Shown: positions 35,023 to 44,800, numbered from the stretch's first letter. The stretch is 64,000 nucleotides of DNA from Salinibacterium sp. G-O1 (GCF_030063305.1 NZ_JASISV010000003.1:248001-312000); one strand, 5' to 3'. Numbers and translations are program-made. Notes: a model not told the origin generated them from the letters alone.

Positions 35023-35628
35023 ATGATGAAACTCCGCACTATCGCGCTAATTTCCAGCGCCCTCGTAAGCGCCCTTGTTCTCGCCGGATGCTCGGCCGCA
35101 GACTCGGCGTCCAGCCCCAGCCCCAGCTCCTCCGCGGAAGCATCGGCGGTGTTCAACTCGGCCGACGTGATGTTTGCCTCCGGCATGATTCCTCACCACC
35201 AGCAGGCTGTCGAAATGGCAGACGTCGTATTGGCGAAAGACGGCATCGACACGCGTGTGATCGAGCTGGCGCAGCAGATCAAGGCGGCCCAGGATCCCGA
35301 AATCACCACGATGAAGGGCTGGCTCACTGAGTGGGGCATCGAGTACGACGAGTCCGCTATGGAGGGCATGGTCGGCATGGAGGGGATGGATCACGGCGAC
35401 GGGCTGATGTCGCAGAGCGACATGGATGAACTCGACCGGGCCACCGGTGACGAGGCCAGCCGACTCTTCCTCGAGCAGATGATCGTGCACCACGAGGGCG
35501 CGATCATGATGGCCGGGCTCGAGATCGACAATGGAAACAACCCCGCCGCGATCGAACTGGCAGAGGCGATCGTGTCCGGTCAAACCACGGAGGTCACGAC
35601 CATGAACACGCTGCTCGGCTCGCTCTAG
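35023..35628 (+). CDS. DUF305 lipoprotein
   Basis: 201 residues. Signal peptide with lipobox LVLAGCSAAD. The DUF305 four-helix fold has its paired His motifs: GMIPHHQQAVEMADVV and QMIVHHEGAIMMAGLE. A Met-rich linker (MEGMVGMEGMDHGDGLM) lies between. DUF305 proteins are surface proteins commonly found in copper and metal resistance loci; direct metal binding is inferred from the His and Met residues. Start ATG 35023 (or 35026). Confidence 0.9.
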   Translation: MMKLRTIALISSALVSALVLAGCSAADSASSPSPSSSAEASAVFNSADVMFASGMIPHHQQAVEMADVVLAKDGIDTRVIELAQQIKAAQDPEITTMKGWLTEWGIEYDESAMEGMVGMEGMDHGDGLMSQSDMDELDRATGDEASRLFLEQMIVHHEGAIMMAGLEIDNGNNPAAIELAEAIVSGQTTEVTTMNTLLGSL

Positions 35629-35716
35629 CTGATGCCACTGTGCGCGCTGCGGCGATCCTTCACGGGTCGCCGCAGCGCGCACCACACCGACCTCCGAACT
35701 GTGAAACGGAATCCTC

Positions 35717-36616
35717 ATGCTCCACCGAAACAGCAATCACGCTCTCCTGGCCGGCTCCGGCCTCGCGGCCATCCTCAGCGCCACCCTTCTTCTCACCGGC
35801 TGCACCTCCGCCAGCACAGTGCCCACCGCGTCACCGACGGCAGGCGCCCCGTTCCAGCACATCCACGAACTCCAGCCTGATGAGCGCGACGGCACACTGC
35901 TGGTCGCCACGCACGACGGGCTCTACCGGCTCACCGTCGGCCCGGACGGCGACTCCACGGCGGCGGGACCGGTCGGCGGTCTGGACTTCGACCCGATGGG
36001 CTTCGCCGTTGCAGACGGTATTGCGTACGCCTCGGGACATCCCGGGCCGACCACCCCCGACGAGTTCGGCAGCCCGAACCTTGGGCTGATCACGAGCACC
36101 GATCTCGGCGAGACCTGGACCAACGTGTCGCTAACCGGCGAAACCGATTTCCACGCCCTCACCGTGATGACGGATGGTGGTGGCTCGCCGCGGGTGTTCG
36201 GAATCGACTCATCCAGTCAGAACCTCCAACGCAGTCTGGATGGCGGCCTCACCTGGAGCGACGGTGCCGAACTGGTCGCCCGCGACATCCTTGCCGCAGG
36301 CGACGTGCTCTACGCCACCACCGCCGAGGGCCTCGCCGCCAGCATGGATGATGGAGCCACCTTCACCGTCGACACCTCTGCCCCCGCGCTGTACCTCCTG
36401 GCGACAGACTCGGTGGGCGCGCTCGCCGGGGTGGACACCGCCGGCAGGATCTGGGTGCATGACGCTGCCGGCACGTGGACCATGGGCGGCGCGGTGACCG
36501 GGATGCCGCAGGCCCTCGCCACCGACGGTGAGCGTGTGTACGTAGCAGATGACCGCGGCATCTCTTTCACCGAGGATGCCGGAGCCACGTGGGTCGCGGT
36601 GACCGTAGTTGCGTAA
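35717..36616 (+). CDS. Beta-propeller lipoprotein (F510_1955-type glycosylhydrolase family)
   Basis: 299 residues. Lipobox LLLTGCTSAS. The mature part is a propeller with Asp-box repeats: TSTDLGETWTNV, QRSLDGGLTWSDG, AASMDDGATFTV and SFTEDAGATWVAV. It also contains HIHELQPDERDGTLLVATHD, the N-terminal signature of the F510_1955 group named in curated annotation, often next to DUF305. Enzyme activity is unproven; a sensing or binding role in the copper cassette is equally likely. Confidence 0.82.
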   Translation: MLHRNSNHALLAGSGLAAILSATLLLTGCTSASTVPTASPTAGAPFQHIHELQPDERDGTLLVATHDGLYRLTVGPDGDSTAAGPVGGLDFDPMGFAVADGIAYASGHPGPTTPDEFGSPNLGLITSTDLGETWTNVSLTGETDFHALTVMTDGGGSPRVFGIDSSSQNLQRSLDGGLTWSDGAELVARDILAAGDVLYATTAEGLAASMDDGATFTVDTSAPALYLLATDSVGALAGVDTAGRIWVHDAAGTWTMGGAVTGMPQALATDGERVYVADDRGISFTEDAGATWVAVTVVA

Positions 36617-36698
36617 AGCCGCGGTTCAGTCAACGCCTTGAGCGATGAGGCTGGCGCGGCGAAAGATCGAAGAACCGGACAAGCGAAAGGACATTTCG

Positions 36699-37286
36699 AT
36701 GAACCCCGAAAGCAGTAGCGAGCAGAGCAAGACAACCGCCGACAAGCATCAGGGCGGCGAACACAACCAGCGGCGGATGTACCTGCTGTTCGGAGCCATG
36801 ATTCTCACCTCGACGACGGTGATGTTTCTGCTCACGTACACCAACGTTTTCAGCATCGATCACGTGCGGTGGAGCGAGGAGCGCTTTTACATGGCTCTGC
36901 TGATGGGCTCGGCAATGGCGATCATCATGCTGAGTTTCATGTGGGCCATGATGTACCGCAACGTCAAGGTCAACATCGCGATCATCCTGGTCGCATTGGT
37001 TCTGGGCGGGGCGGGCCTTGGGCTGTCCCGGTCGCAGGCACTGGTCGGCGACGTGGCTTACATGGATGGGATGATTCCTCATCACTCAATCGCCATCCTG
37101 ACCAGTGGGCGGGCCAACCTCGACGACGTGCGGGTTCGCGAGCTTGCTGACGGGATCATCGACGCGCAGGAGAAGGAGATCGCCGAGATGAATTGGCTCG
37201 TCGACGACATCGCTGCCAACGGCAAGGCCACCACACAGGAGGAGGCCGACCAGCGCCCAGTCCCCGACTTCAGTTCCGCGCGCTAG
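36699..37286 (+). CDS. DUF305 membrane protein
   Basis: 195 residues. Three N-terminal helices (MYLLFGAMILTSTTVMFLL, FYMALLMGSAMAIIMLSFMW, VNIAIILVALVLGGAGLGL) precede a shortened DUF305 domain with one GMIPHHSIAILTSGR motif. ATG 36699 follows GCGAAAGG. It closes the metal cassette and meets the methyltransferase gene tail to tail with no spacer. Confidence 0.87.
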   Translation: MNPESSSEQSKTTADKHQGGEHNQRRMYLLFGAMILTSTTVMFLLTYTNVFSIDHVRWSEERFYMALLMGSAMAIIMLSFMWAMMYRNVKVNIAIILVALVLGGAGLGLSRSQALVGDVAYMDGMIPHHSIAILTSGRANLDDVRVRELADGIIDAQEKEIAEMNWLVDDIAANGKATTQEEADQRPVPDFSSAR

Positions 37287-37946
37287 CTAGTTACGCCGCA
37301 GCTTCAGCACGCCATCGACCATCGTGGCGGCGGATCCGTCCGTCGCCACGGTCGGCCGTTCGATGAGGCCGTTTGTGAGCACCGTCCAGTCGGACAGCGC
37401 GAGGCGCGGGTTGTCGTCGAACAGCACGGCGAGCACCTCGTCGGGCGTCGGCAGCTCTTCGGCGGCGGCGTGGTGGTGGTTTGCGGCATCGGCATCCACC
37501 CAATGCGGCACACCGGAGTGGCCCACAATCAGCAGCAGCCCACCGGGAGCCACGGCCTCGGCAGCCCGCCGCAGAATCTCGTCGCGCGGCAGCTCGACGC
37601 TCGAGTGCAGGAAGCAGGCGGTGACGAGGTCGTAGGTGGTCGGTGGATGCCACGCGCCGAGGTCTGCGGCCACCCACGTGATGTCGTCGCCGGGTTGCTG
37701 GGCCGCGGCACCAATCGCGAGCGCTGCTGGCGCGATGTCCACCGCCGTCACGGACCAGCCGTTTCGGGCCAGCCAGAGGGCGTCGCCACCCTCGCCGCTG
37801 CCGAGGTCGAGGGCGGTGCCGGGCGCGACTCCGCCGACCTCACGCTGCAGCGCGGCGTTGACGTTGCCGCTCCACGTCTTGCCGCCCTCGAGGTAGCGAT
37901 TCTCCCAATACTCGGCGGCTGTCGGAGTGCGGTCGGCTGTGCTCAT
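37287..37946 (-). CDS. Class I SAM-dependent methyltransferase (TehB-like)
   Basis: 219 residues from the ATG at 37946. EYWENRYLEGGKTWSGNVN is typical of TehB/Tpmt-type enzymes, then motif I TALDLGSGEGGDALWLARNG, AVDIAPAAL, and YDLVTACFLHSSVEL. TehB-type enzymes methylate tellurite or thiols; substrate here unknown. It is next to the metal cassette but on the opposite strand. Confidence 0.83.
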   Translation of the reverse strand: MSTADRTPTAAEYWENRYLEGGKTWSGNVNAALQREVGGVAPGTALDLGSGEGGDALWLARNGWSVTAVDIAPAALAIGAAAQQPGDDITWVAADLGAWHPPTTYDLVTACFLHSSVELPRDEILRRAAEAVAPGGLLLIVGHSGVPHWVDADAANHHHAAAEELPTPDEVLAVLFDDNPRLALSDWTVLTNGLIERPTVATDGSAATMVDGVLKLRRN

Positions 37947-38016
37947 GCTCCCATCGTGGCCGGGCGCCCGTTCGAGGGCAATTCGCGGCTGTCGGCGGGG
38001 GAGTACGATTCCCACC

Positions 38017-38388
38017 GTGACCCCCGGTGAAGAGATCGACAACCTGATCGCGAACAACCCAGACTGGCGCGGCGACATGCTGGCAAAGCTGCGCGCGACG
38101 ATCCTGGCGACAGACCCGCAGATCGTCGAAACCTGGAAGTGGATGGGCTCTCCCGTCTGGGAGCTCGGCGGCATCATCTGCGTCGGCAACATCCACAAAA
38201 ACAAGGCGAAGCTGGTCTTCATGGATGGCGCGGCTCTCGCCGACCCCGACGGGCTCTTCAACGCCGAATTAGAGGGCAACAAGCGCCGGGCCATCGACTT
38301 CTTCGAGGATGATGCGACCTCCGCCGAGTCGCTGCAGAATCTCATCCGCGCCGCCATCGCGCACATTCAGGAGCGCGCGAAGAAGTAG
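38017..38388 (+). CDS. DUF1801-domain protein
   Basis: 123 residues from GTG 38017. The domain is recognised by IVETWKWMGSPVWELGGIIC, GNIHKNKAKLVFMDGAALAD and a helical C-terminus. It is a small soluble protein with a YdhG-like fold and unknown function. A GTG start is used because no ATG lies in the conserved N-terminus. Confidence 0.72.
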   Translation: MTPGEEIDNLIANNPDWRGDMLAKLRATILATDPQIVETWKWMGSPVWELGGIICVGNIHKNKAKLVFMDGAALADPDGLFNAELEGNKRRAIDFFEDDATSAESLQNLIRAAIAHIQERAKK

Positions 38389-38412
38389 CAGCCGAGGCTG
38401 CGGTAGGCCAAA

Positions 38413-38448
38413 ACCGTCACGGCGTCAACGCCCCCGGCGGGTGACGGT
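38413..38448 (+). terminator. Hairpin downstream of DUF1801 gene
   Basis: ACCGTCAC and GTGACGGT form a perfect 8 bp stem around a 20-base GC-rich loop, 25 bp after the DUF1801 stop. It lacks a T run, so its role as terminator is a guess. Confidence 0.35.
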
Positions 38449-38503
38449 GTCGAACCTAGTGTGAAGGTACGGAATTCTCCGTGACACCGAAGGATGGTCA
38501 TCC

Positions 38504-39361
38504 ATGAAGCAACGCACCATTGGCGACGTACAGGTCAGCTCGATCGGACTGGGCGGCATGCCCATGTCGATCGAGGGGCGGCCCGATCGTGAGCGCTCGA
38601 TTGCCACGATTCACGCCGCTCTCGATGCTGGTGTGACGCTCATCGACACCGCAGACTCGTACCACCTGGTTGGTGTAGACGTTGGGCACAATGAGTCGCT
38701 CATCGCGGAGGCGCTGGCGTCGTGGGGCTCGGACACGTCCGGCATTCTCGTGGCGACCAAGGGCGGACACCTGCGACCGACCGCCGGCCCCTGGGCGCAG
38801 GACGGGCATCCCGAGTATCTGAAGGATGCCGCGAAAGCCTCAGCGAAACGCCTCGGAGTCGAGTCGATCGGGCTGTACCAGTTTCACCGCCCCGACCCGG
38901 AGGTCGACTACGCGGACTCGGTCGGTGCGATCCGCGACCTGCTCGACGACGGCACGATCCGCATGGCCGGGATCTCGAATGCAGATCCCGATCAGATTCG
39001 GCTGGCCAGCGACATCCTCGGCGGTCGGCTGGTCTCGGTGCAGAACCAGTTCTCGCCGAAGTTCCGCTCCAGCGAGCCCGAACTCAGGCTGTGTGCGGAG
39101 CTCGGCATCGCCTTCCTGCCGTGGAGTCCCCTCGGCGGCATCTCCGGAGCGAAAGAGCTCGGCGGAAAGTGGGCGCACTTCCAGGACGTGGCCGACGCGC
39201 ACGGCGTGAGCCCGCAGCAGGTCTGCCTCGCCTGGGAGCTCGCCCTTGCGCCGGTCGTCATCCCGATTCCGGGTGCATCGCGCCCCGAGAGCATCCTTGA
39301 CTCCGTGAAGGCAGCCGAACTCCAGCTCACCGACGACGAGGTGGAGCGGCTCTCGCGCTAG
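38504..39361 (+). CDS. Aldo/keto reductase
   Basis: 285 residues. The catalytic tetrad is visible: DTADSYHL (Asp, Tyr), LVATKGGH (Lys) and YQFHRPDP (His). NADPH-binding IPIPGASRPESILDSV is near the C-terminus. Reduces carbonyl groups with NADPH; substrate unknown. Start ATG 38504. The gene ends 7 bp before a bidirectional hairpin shared with the minus-strand gene at 39384. Confidence 0.9.
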   Translation: MKQRTIGDVQVSSIGLGGMPMSIEGRPDRERSIATIHAALDAGVTLIDTADSYHLVGVDVGHNESLIAEALASWGSDTSGILVATKGGHLRPTAGPWAQDGHPEYLKDAAKASAKRLGVESIGLYQFHRPDPEVDYADSVGAIRDLLDDGTIRMAGISNADPDQIRLASDILGGRLVSVQNQFSPKFRSSEPELRLCAELGIAFLPWSPLGGISGAKELGGKWAHFQDVADAHGVSPQQVCLAWELALAPVVIPIPGASRPESILDSVKAAELQLTDDEVERLSR

Positions 39362-39368
39362 GCGGTGC

Positions 39369-39400
39369 CCCTGCCACCGCGGACTACCGCGGCGGCAGGG
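39369..39400. terminator. Bidirectional hairpin terminator
   Basis: CCCTGCC-A-CCGCGG pairs with CCGCGG-C-GGCAGGG around an ACTA loop; 13 of 14 positions pair. The loop holds the stop codon of the minus-strand 87-residue gene, and the stem begins 8 bp after the aldo/keto reductase stop, so it can end transcripts from both sides. Confidence 0.6.
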
Positions 39401-39647
39401 TGAGCCGTGCAGAGCGTTCCCACGCGAGCTCGCGCGACCGGATCGCGAGGGCCTGCTCGACGCGATGGGCACCGTGCTCGTGCGTCAGGCTGGAGTGCGA
39501 TCGGCGACCCCACCTGATCAGGGCGAGACCAACGTGCAGGGCAAACCTGTCGAGCAACGCGACCCTTTGTGGCGGCAGCGGTCGGGCGACGGGTTGAGGT
39601 GATGGGTGGATGTGACGACCGTGGACGGTCGTCGTGGTTGTACGCAT
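39384..39647 (-). CDS. Small basic protein of unknown function
   Basis: 87 residues from the ATG at 39647, with AGAAAG upstream. MRTTTTTVHGRHIHPSPQPV leads to a helix LLDRFALHVGLALIRWGRRS and an Arg/His-rich helical tail. This general architecture (short basic head, amphipathic LALIRWGRR helix, Arg-rich tail) recurs in small Microbacteriaceae proteins, but no function is known to me. Its last six codons lie in the terminator stem. Confidence 0.55.
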   Translation of the reverse strand: MRTTTTTVHGRHIHPSPQPVARPLPPQRVALLDRFALHVGLALIRWGRRSHSSLTHEHGAHRVEQALAIRSRELAWERSARLTLPPR

Positions 39648-39790
39648 GAGCGTGCTTTCTGTGTGCAACTGCGCGCCCACCCAGTGCGAGTGCCCGGGGT
39701 GACGCTGGGATGCCGAACGAGCGGCCGGAAGAGGATGCGGCTCGCAGACTGCAAAAATGCTGTGCTGATCTGGGGGCTGGTTCGGGGCGA

Positions 39791-39806
39791 GCCACCTGCG
39801 GGTGGC
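39791..39806 (-). promoter_or_regulatory. Hairpin after the small leader-like ORF
   Basis: GCCACC and GGTGGC form a perfect 6 bp stem with a 4-base loop, just after the stop of the 30-codon frame and before the 87-residue gene on the same strand. The arrangement resembles an attenuator, though no alternative structure could be computed. Confidence 0.35.
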
Positions 39807-39814
39807 CGAGTTCG

Positions 39815-39907
39815 CTAGCCGAGGGGGCGGGGTGCGCGGCGAATGTCGCCTGCGCTCCGCAGGAAGCCTGGGGTGCGAGTTGATGCCGAGAATCGGATCA
39901 TGAACAT
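39815..39907 (-). CDS. Possible 30-residue small protein or leader peptide
   Basis: The ATG at 39907 is preceded by AAGGGAGGCCACC, one of the best ribosome sites in the window, and the frame runs 30 codons (MFMIRFSASTR, then TPGFLRSAGDIRRAPRPLG). It is Arg-rich without obvious domain. The strong ribosome site and the hairpin downstream suggest a leader for the gene at 39384, or a small protein of its own. The rest of 39648-40130 holds no other credible gene. Confidence 0.45.
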   Translation of the reverse strand: MFMIRFSASTRTPGFLRSAGDIRRAPRPLG

Positions 39908-40130
39908 GGTGGCCTCCCTTCGCTGGTCGCGTGAAACTACGGTACGACTGGGTGCAGTCGAGCGCAAGAAAAATATCGCGACCGTTGAAATTCACCACGC
40001 CCGTGCGCCCACCTCGCGAACATGTGTATCCCCTCCGAGTCTGGCTCTCAGCTTGAGGCTCGTCGCCAAGTGCGGAAGCGTGGCTGACTTCACAGCACGA
40101 CAATGCTTGCCAAACGGGAGGACGAATTCC

Positions 40131-40412
40131 ATGCTCACACTCACAGATACAGCCACGACCGTCGTCAAATCCATCGTCGAGAAGGCGCCAGAGGCCGATG
40201 CGGCCGGCCTGCGCATCCACGGCACCGCCGAGGACGCCACCAACTTCACCGTCGCGGTCGTCGCCGCTGCCGAGCCCGGTGACTCGGTTGTCGAGACATC
40301 CGGAGCCCGCGTGTTCCTCGAGCCGAACGCCTCCAAGGCTCTCGATGACAAGGTGCTCGACGCCGAGGTCACAGCCGAAGGCGCTGTCACCTTTGCGCTG
40401 ACTTCCCGCTAA
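40131..40412 (+). CDS. HesB/IscA-fold protein lacking cysteines
   Basis: 93 residues starting at ATG 40131, with GGGAGGAC upstream. The IscA-type fold is suggested by MLTLTDTATTVVKSIVEKAP, GLRIHG and VFLEPNASKALDDKVLDAEV. The three Cys that bind Fe-S in IscA/ErpA are all missing; there is no Cys in the protein. So it is not a cluster carrier. It resembles the annotated 'HesB/IscA family' small proteins common in actinobacteria, with unknown role. Confidence 0.75.
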   Translation: MLTLTDTATTVVKSIVEKAPEADAAGLRIHGTAEDATNFTVAVVAAAEPGDSVVETSGARVFLEPNASKALDDKVLDAEVTAEGAVTFALTSR

Positions 40413-40425
40413 AGCTCCCACCCCC

Positions 40426-40491
40426 GAGCGCGCCGGTTCGGCGTCGCCGCGGCCGTGCGCACGCACGCCGTGGCGCCCAACCGGCGCGCTC
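40426..40491. terminator. Long inverted repeat between convergent genes
   Basis: GAGCGCGCCGGTT and AACCGGCGCGCTC are perfect 13 bp arms with a 40-base spacer that itself holds CGGCGT...ACGCCG. It lies between the stops of the convergent genes at 40131 and 40504 and can work as a bidirectional terminator. Confidence 0.65.
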
Positions 40492-40503
40492 GACCCGGAA
40501 CGC

Positions 40504-41790
40504 CTAACTTCTGTAGCGCGCCAGGGCGTCCGCATCGCGCGCGAGCGTGACGGCGCGGCGAACCGCGTCGAGCGCCTCGACGGGATCTGTCTCCGCCTGG
40601 GCGAGCGCGTACTGCCGCTCGGCCTCGGCGAGTTTCGTGCGCGCACTCACCCCGCCACCCCGCGAGCCGATCAGTTCCCGCGTGACGGCGATCTGGCTGG
40701 CGGCCGACACGAGCGTTCCCGCATACGCGGCGCGAGCGTGCGTGAGGCGATCTGCCTGGTTGCGTGCGCTTGCCAGCGCGAGGTCGAGGTGGGCCACGGC
40801 CGCCCCCAATCTGTCCAGCTCTGAGACCGGATCCCGCGGGCCGCCCTGCGCCTCGATGACACCGTCGACCTCCGCCATCGCGTTGATGATCGCGCGACCC
40901 GTTTCGGCGTCGGGCGCGGTGTCTCGTTGCCGCCGCGCTTCGTCCAGGTCGGAGCGCGTGGAGGCACGCAGCGCCTCCAACGCCTGGTCTGCGGCCGCGA
41001 GGTCGCGCTCGGCGAGGTCGATCGCGTCGAGCAGCTCTTCGGCGCGGTGGGCTGCCTGCGAGGCATCCTGAAGCGTGGCCGAGACCGCACTGACCCCGGT
41101 CTCCGTCACGGCTGGTGCCGCGGAATCCGCCAGCGACGTCGCCTCCGCCAGCACCGTTTCGGCCCGCGAGACATTGGTGGAGACCCCAGCCACGACCGCG
41201 GGGGAGTAGCGGGATGCCAGCCGCTCAACGGTCGCACGTGCCGGTGGGAGCCGCTCACGTGTGGCCGCGATGCGCGACCGCAGCTCGGTCAGGGCGTCGG
41301 CCGCGCCCACCTCGCGCTGGCGCAGAACAGTGAACGCGGCATCCTGATCGGAAAGAATCTTTTCCGCCTGGTCGCACAGGGCGATGATCTGCAGGGTCCA
41401 CTCCCGCTGCTGGCGCTCGCTGTCTGGCGTGCTGTCGTCGAGTGCCTGGCGCAGACGGAATGCCTCGGCGAGTTTGGCCCTGGCTGCGGCGATCGACCGT
41501 CCGAACTCTCGCGACTGCTCGGCGCCGAACTGCGCGATCGCGAATCCGAGCTCGTGATCGGCGGTGCGCACCGCGTCATCCAGTCGCACCAGCGCGCTGC
41601 CGGCCCGCGTGCTCAGCTCCGCGATGGAGGCCGACCCGAAGCCGAACGCGGGCGAGCCAGTGGATGTCGACGCGGCAATGCTGCGATCACCGCGCCGGCG
41701 AAAAAGGGCGGTGAAACCGACGGCGACACCGCCGCCAACCAACAACAGTGCTGTCACTACGGCTACCACGATGCCCGTGACCACATCCAT
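40504..41790 (-). CDS. Membrane-anchored long coiled-coil protein
   Basis: 428 residues. One N-terminal helix (VVTGIVVAVVTALLLVGGGV) with RRR stop-transfer, then ~380 residues of Ala/Glu/Arg-rich predicted helix and coiled coil, with no enzyme motif. It resembles the helical part of actinobacterial TPM-domain proteins that sit near pspA, but the TPM domain is absent. Likely scaffold or envelope-stress role, unproven. It is divergent from the large helicase-like gene (84 bp apart). Confidence 0.72.
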   Translation of the reverse strand: MDVVTGIVVAVVTALLLVGGGVAVGFTALFRRRGDRSIAASTSTGSPAFGFGSASIAELSTRAGSALVRLDDAVRTADHELGFAIAQFGAEQSREFGRSIAAARAKLAEAFRLRQALDDSTPDSERQQREWTLQIIALCDQAEKILSDQDAAFTVLRQREVGAADALTELRSRIAATRERLPPARATVERLASRYSPAVVAGVSTNVSRAETVLAEATSLADSAAPAVTETGVSAVSATLQDASQAAHRAEELLDAIDLAERDLAAADQALEALRASTRSDLDEARRQRDTAPDAETGRAIINAMAEVDGVIEAQGGPRDPVSELDRLGAAVAHLDLALASARNQADRLTHARAAYAGTLVSAASQIAVTRELIGSRGGGVSARTKLAEAERQYALAQAETDPVEALDAVRRAVTLARDADALARYRS

Positions 41791-41874
41791 GATTCGTATT
41801 GTACGGCGCCACGGTTATGCGAAACCCGGGTGTGCCAGCGGGCTTTTCGCGCAGAGGCGACTTAAGGTTGCGAT

Positions 41875-44800
41875 GTGTGGCGCGCCAACAAACCTTCCGA
41901 AGATTTCACTGTTGACCCTGATGAGCAGCAGGCGGGCTCCAACGACCCCGCCGCGAATCACGTTGTCGTTCCGCCGCAGGTGACTGCGCCGCACGTCGTC
42001 AGTCTGGGTGATCCGAACCTCGTCGCCGGCAATGTGGCCGAGCCGGTGTGGACCGAGTGGCGTGCCGAACTTGCCGACGTGGGTGGCCGCAACCCCCTGC
42101 TGCAGTTCGACGACTCGCCGCGCACGCACATCGAACTTTCGGCGACGCATCCGGGTGGGCTCGCGCAGTTCATCACCGGCAAGACGACGCTGCTGTCGAA
42201 TCTGATTCGGGATGACCTCGCCCTTCGGGCGGCGAAGCTCGCCGCTGGCGCTATCGCGGCCAAGGGTCTGGAGCTGCAGACCGCGCGTGGCATCGATTCG
42301 GTTCACCTCGGCATCGGCATCGCGGAGTGGCGTCACGGCGTCAGCGACTTCCGTGCTCCTGTGCTGCTGCGGCCACTCGCCATCCGACGCCACGGTCGCG
42401 ACTTCGAGGTCAAGCTGCGAGGCTCCGCTTACCTCAACCCCGCCCTCGCGAAGGCGCTGGATGACCAGTTCGACCTGCGGCTTGACGCGCACGCCTTTGT
42501 TGCGCTGACGGACGACGACGGCACCTTCAAGCCAAATCCGGTCATCGATCGCCTTCGAGGGCTGACCTCGCACCTCGAGCGTTTCACCGTCAGCCCCCGG
42601 CTCATCGTCTCGTCGTTCGCCGACGTCGCAAGCGGCCTCAGCTCTGACGCGGTGCTCCTCGACCACCCGGTGCTCGACGCGCTCGCCGGCAACACCTCCG
42701 CCCGCTGGACCATCGAAGAGGGCTACGCCCCCGTGCAGTCGATCGCCGCAGACGAGCGCGCTCCGCAGACCGACAGCCTGCTGCTGGATGCCGACTCCGA
42801 GCAGGAGAACGTGATCGCCCAGATCGCCGCGGGCAACTCGATCGTCGTGAAGACCCTGCCCGGCACCGGCGGCACGCAGACGATCGTGAACGTGATCGGC
42901 ACCCTGGTGGCGCAGAACAAGCGTGTTCTCGTCTCCAGTGCGCGCCGCGCATCCCTTCTGTCGATTTCCGACCGCCTCAGCGACATCGGGCTTCCCGGCA
43001 TCGCCGTGTCACCGCGCACGCTGCGTCGCGACATCATCCGCTCGATCTCGCGCAGCGAGAAGGCCACGCATCCGGCCGTCGGTGAGGTCGATGAGGCGTT
43101 GGTCAGGCTGCGCAAGGTGCTGCTCGACTACCGTCTCGGGTTGTCGAAGAGCGATCCGGGGCTCGGAATTTCGGTGCTCGATTGCGTTACCGAGTTGAGC
43201 AGACTCGCGTTGCTGCCCAACCCGCCGGCCACCACCGCGCGACTGTCACGCCGCTCTGTCGAGCTGCTGGCGGGCGATCGTTCCCGAGCGGCAGAGATCA
43301 TGGTCGCCGCCGCCAGGCTCGGCGAGTTCCGCTACGGTCCCGGCGATTCGCCGTGGTACGGAGCCCAGTTCTCCAGCGGCGAAGAGGCCCTCCGTGCGCA
43401 CGAGATCGCCAAGCGGCTCCACCTGAGCGTGCCGGAGCTCGTGGAGGCCGGGATGCACCTCATCTCGAAAACCCACATGCGCCCGTTCCAGAACATCAGC
43501 GAGCTCGGCATCTACCTGCGACTGCTCACCGACCTGCGCGACACCCTCGACAAGTTCCTGCCCCGGGTTTTCGACCGATCGATCACCGAGCTGATTGCGG
43601 CCACCGCCCCCAGGAAAGATTTCCCTGACATGGCTCGCGGCAACCGTCGCAGGCTCAAGAAGCTCGCCATGGAGTACGTTCGCCCCGGCGTTCGAGTTCC
43701 TGACCTCAACCAGGCTCTGGTGCGCATCCAGCAACAGCGTGTGCTCTGGCACCGGTTCGTGGCAGAGGGCGCGACGCCGGAGGTTCCGGTCGGTATCGGT
43801 CACGTGCAGGCCGCGTTCAACGATGTCGCGCACGACCTGTCCGAGCTCGATCAGCCACTGGGGCTCTCCAGTCGCGAAGCCCAGCTTGGTGCGCTGCAGA
43901 TTCCTTTCCTGCTCGAGAAGCTGTCGAGCCTGGCCGCCGAGTCTGATGTGCTGCACAACCTGCAGGAGCGCACCACCCTGATGGCGTCGCTGCGGGAGCT
44001 CGAACTCGACCCGTTGATCGAGGATCTTGCCCGCCGCCACGTGCCCGAGAACGACGTGGCCGCCGAACTCGAACTCTCGTGGTGGAAGTCGGCGCTTGAG
44101 TCGATGCTCGAGAGTGAGAAAGCGCTGCTGGGTGCAAACACCCCGGTGCTCGACCGTCTCGAGGCCGACTTCCGGCTCGTCGATGAGGCTCACGCGCAGA
44201 GCAACGCGCAGCAGTTGAGCTGGCAGCTGGCCGAGAACTGGAAGATCGGTCTCGTCGACTGGCCGGACGAGGCCACGCTGCTCAAGCGCATGCTCGCGCG
44301 CGAGACGGTTTCGGCCTTCGACCTGCAGACGACGGCGCCCCACCTATCGCGCACGGTAGCGCCCGTGTGGCTCGCCTCGCCGTACGAGACACCGTCGATC
44401 GTCGACACCATGCCGTTCGACGTGGTCATCGTGGTGGATGCCGGAGCCACGACGATCGCAGAGAACGCCGGTGCCATCCGCCGTGCCAAGCAGGTCATTG
44501 CGTTCGGTGACCCCGTCACGCAGACCCCGGCCGCGTTCGAGATCGGCATCTTCGATCGGGCAGCGGATGACGCTGACGCGGCCACAGACACCGACGAGTC
44601 TCGCGATGAGTTGCACTCCAACTCCGCCCTCGCCCGCCTCGGCGGGCTGTTGCCGACCCTGTCGCTCACCCGCAGCTACCGCCCGGGCGGCGAGGATCTC
44701 GCCGAGCTGGTCAACCGCCGTTTCTACGGTGGAAAGATCGTCTCCCTCCCGTGGGCCGGCAGCTTCCTCGGTCACGGCAGCCTGGCGCTCGACTACGTGG

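Noticed and set aside
38413-38448. Regulatory riboswitch between DUF1801 and aldo/keto reductase genes
   Set aside because: Only one stem of 8 bp; no conserved riboswitch elements were seen.
39843-40130. Plus-strand extension of the IscA-like gene
   Set aside because: The upstream part is not protein-like and the ATG at 40131 has GGGAGGAC before it.
40504-41790. PspA homologue
   Set aside because: It has an N-terminal membrane helix and lacks PspA's conserved helical start; only the helical composition is alike.
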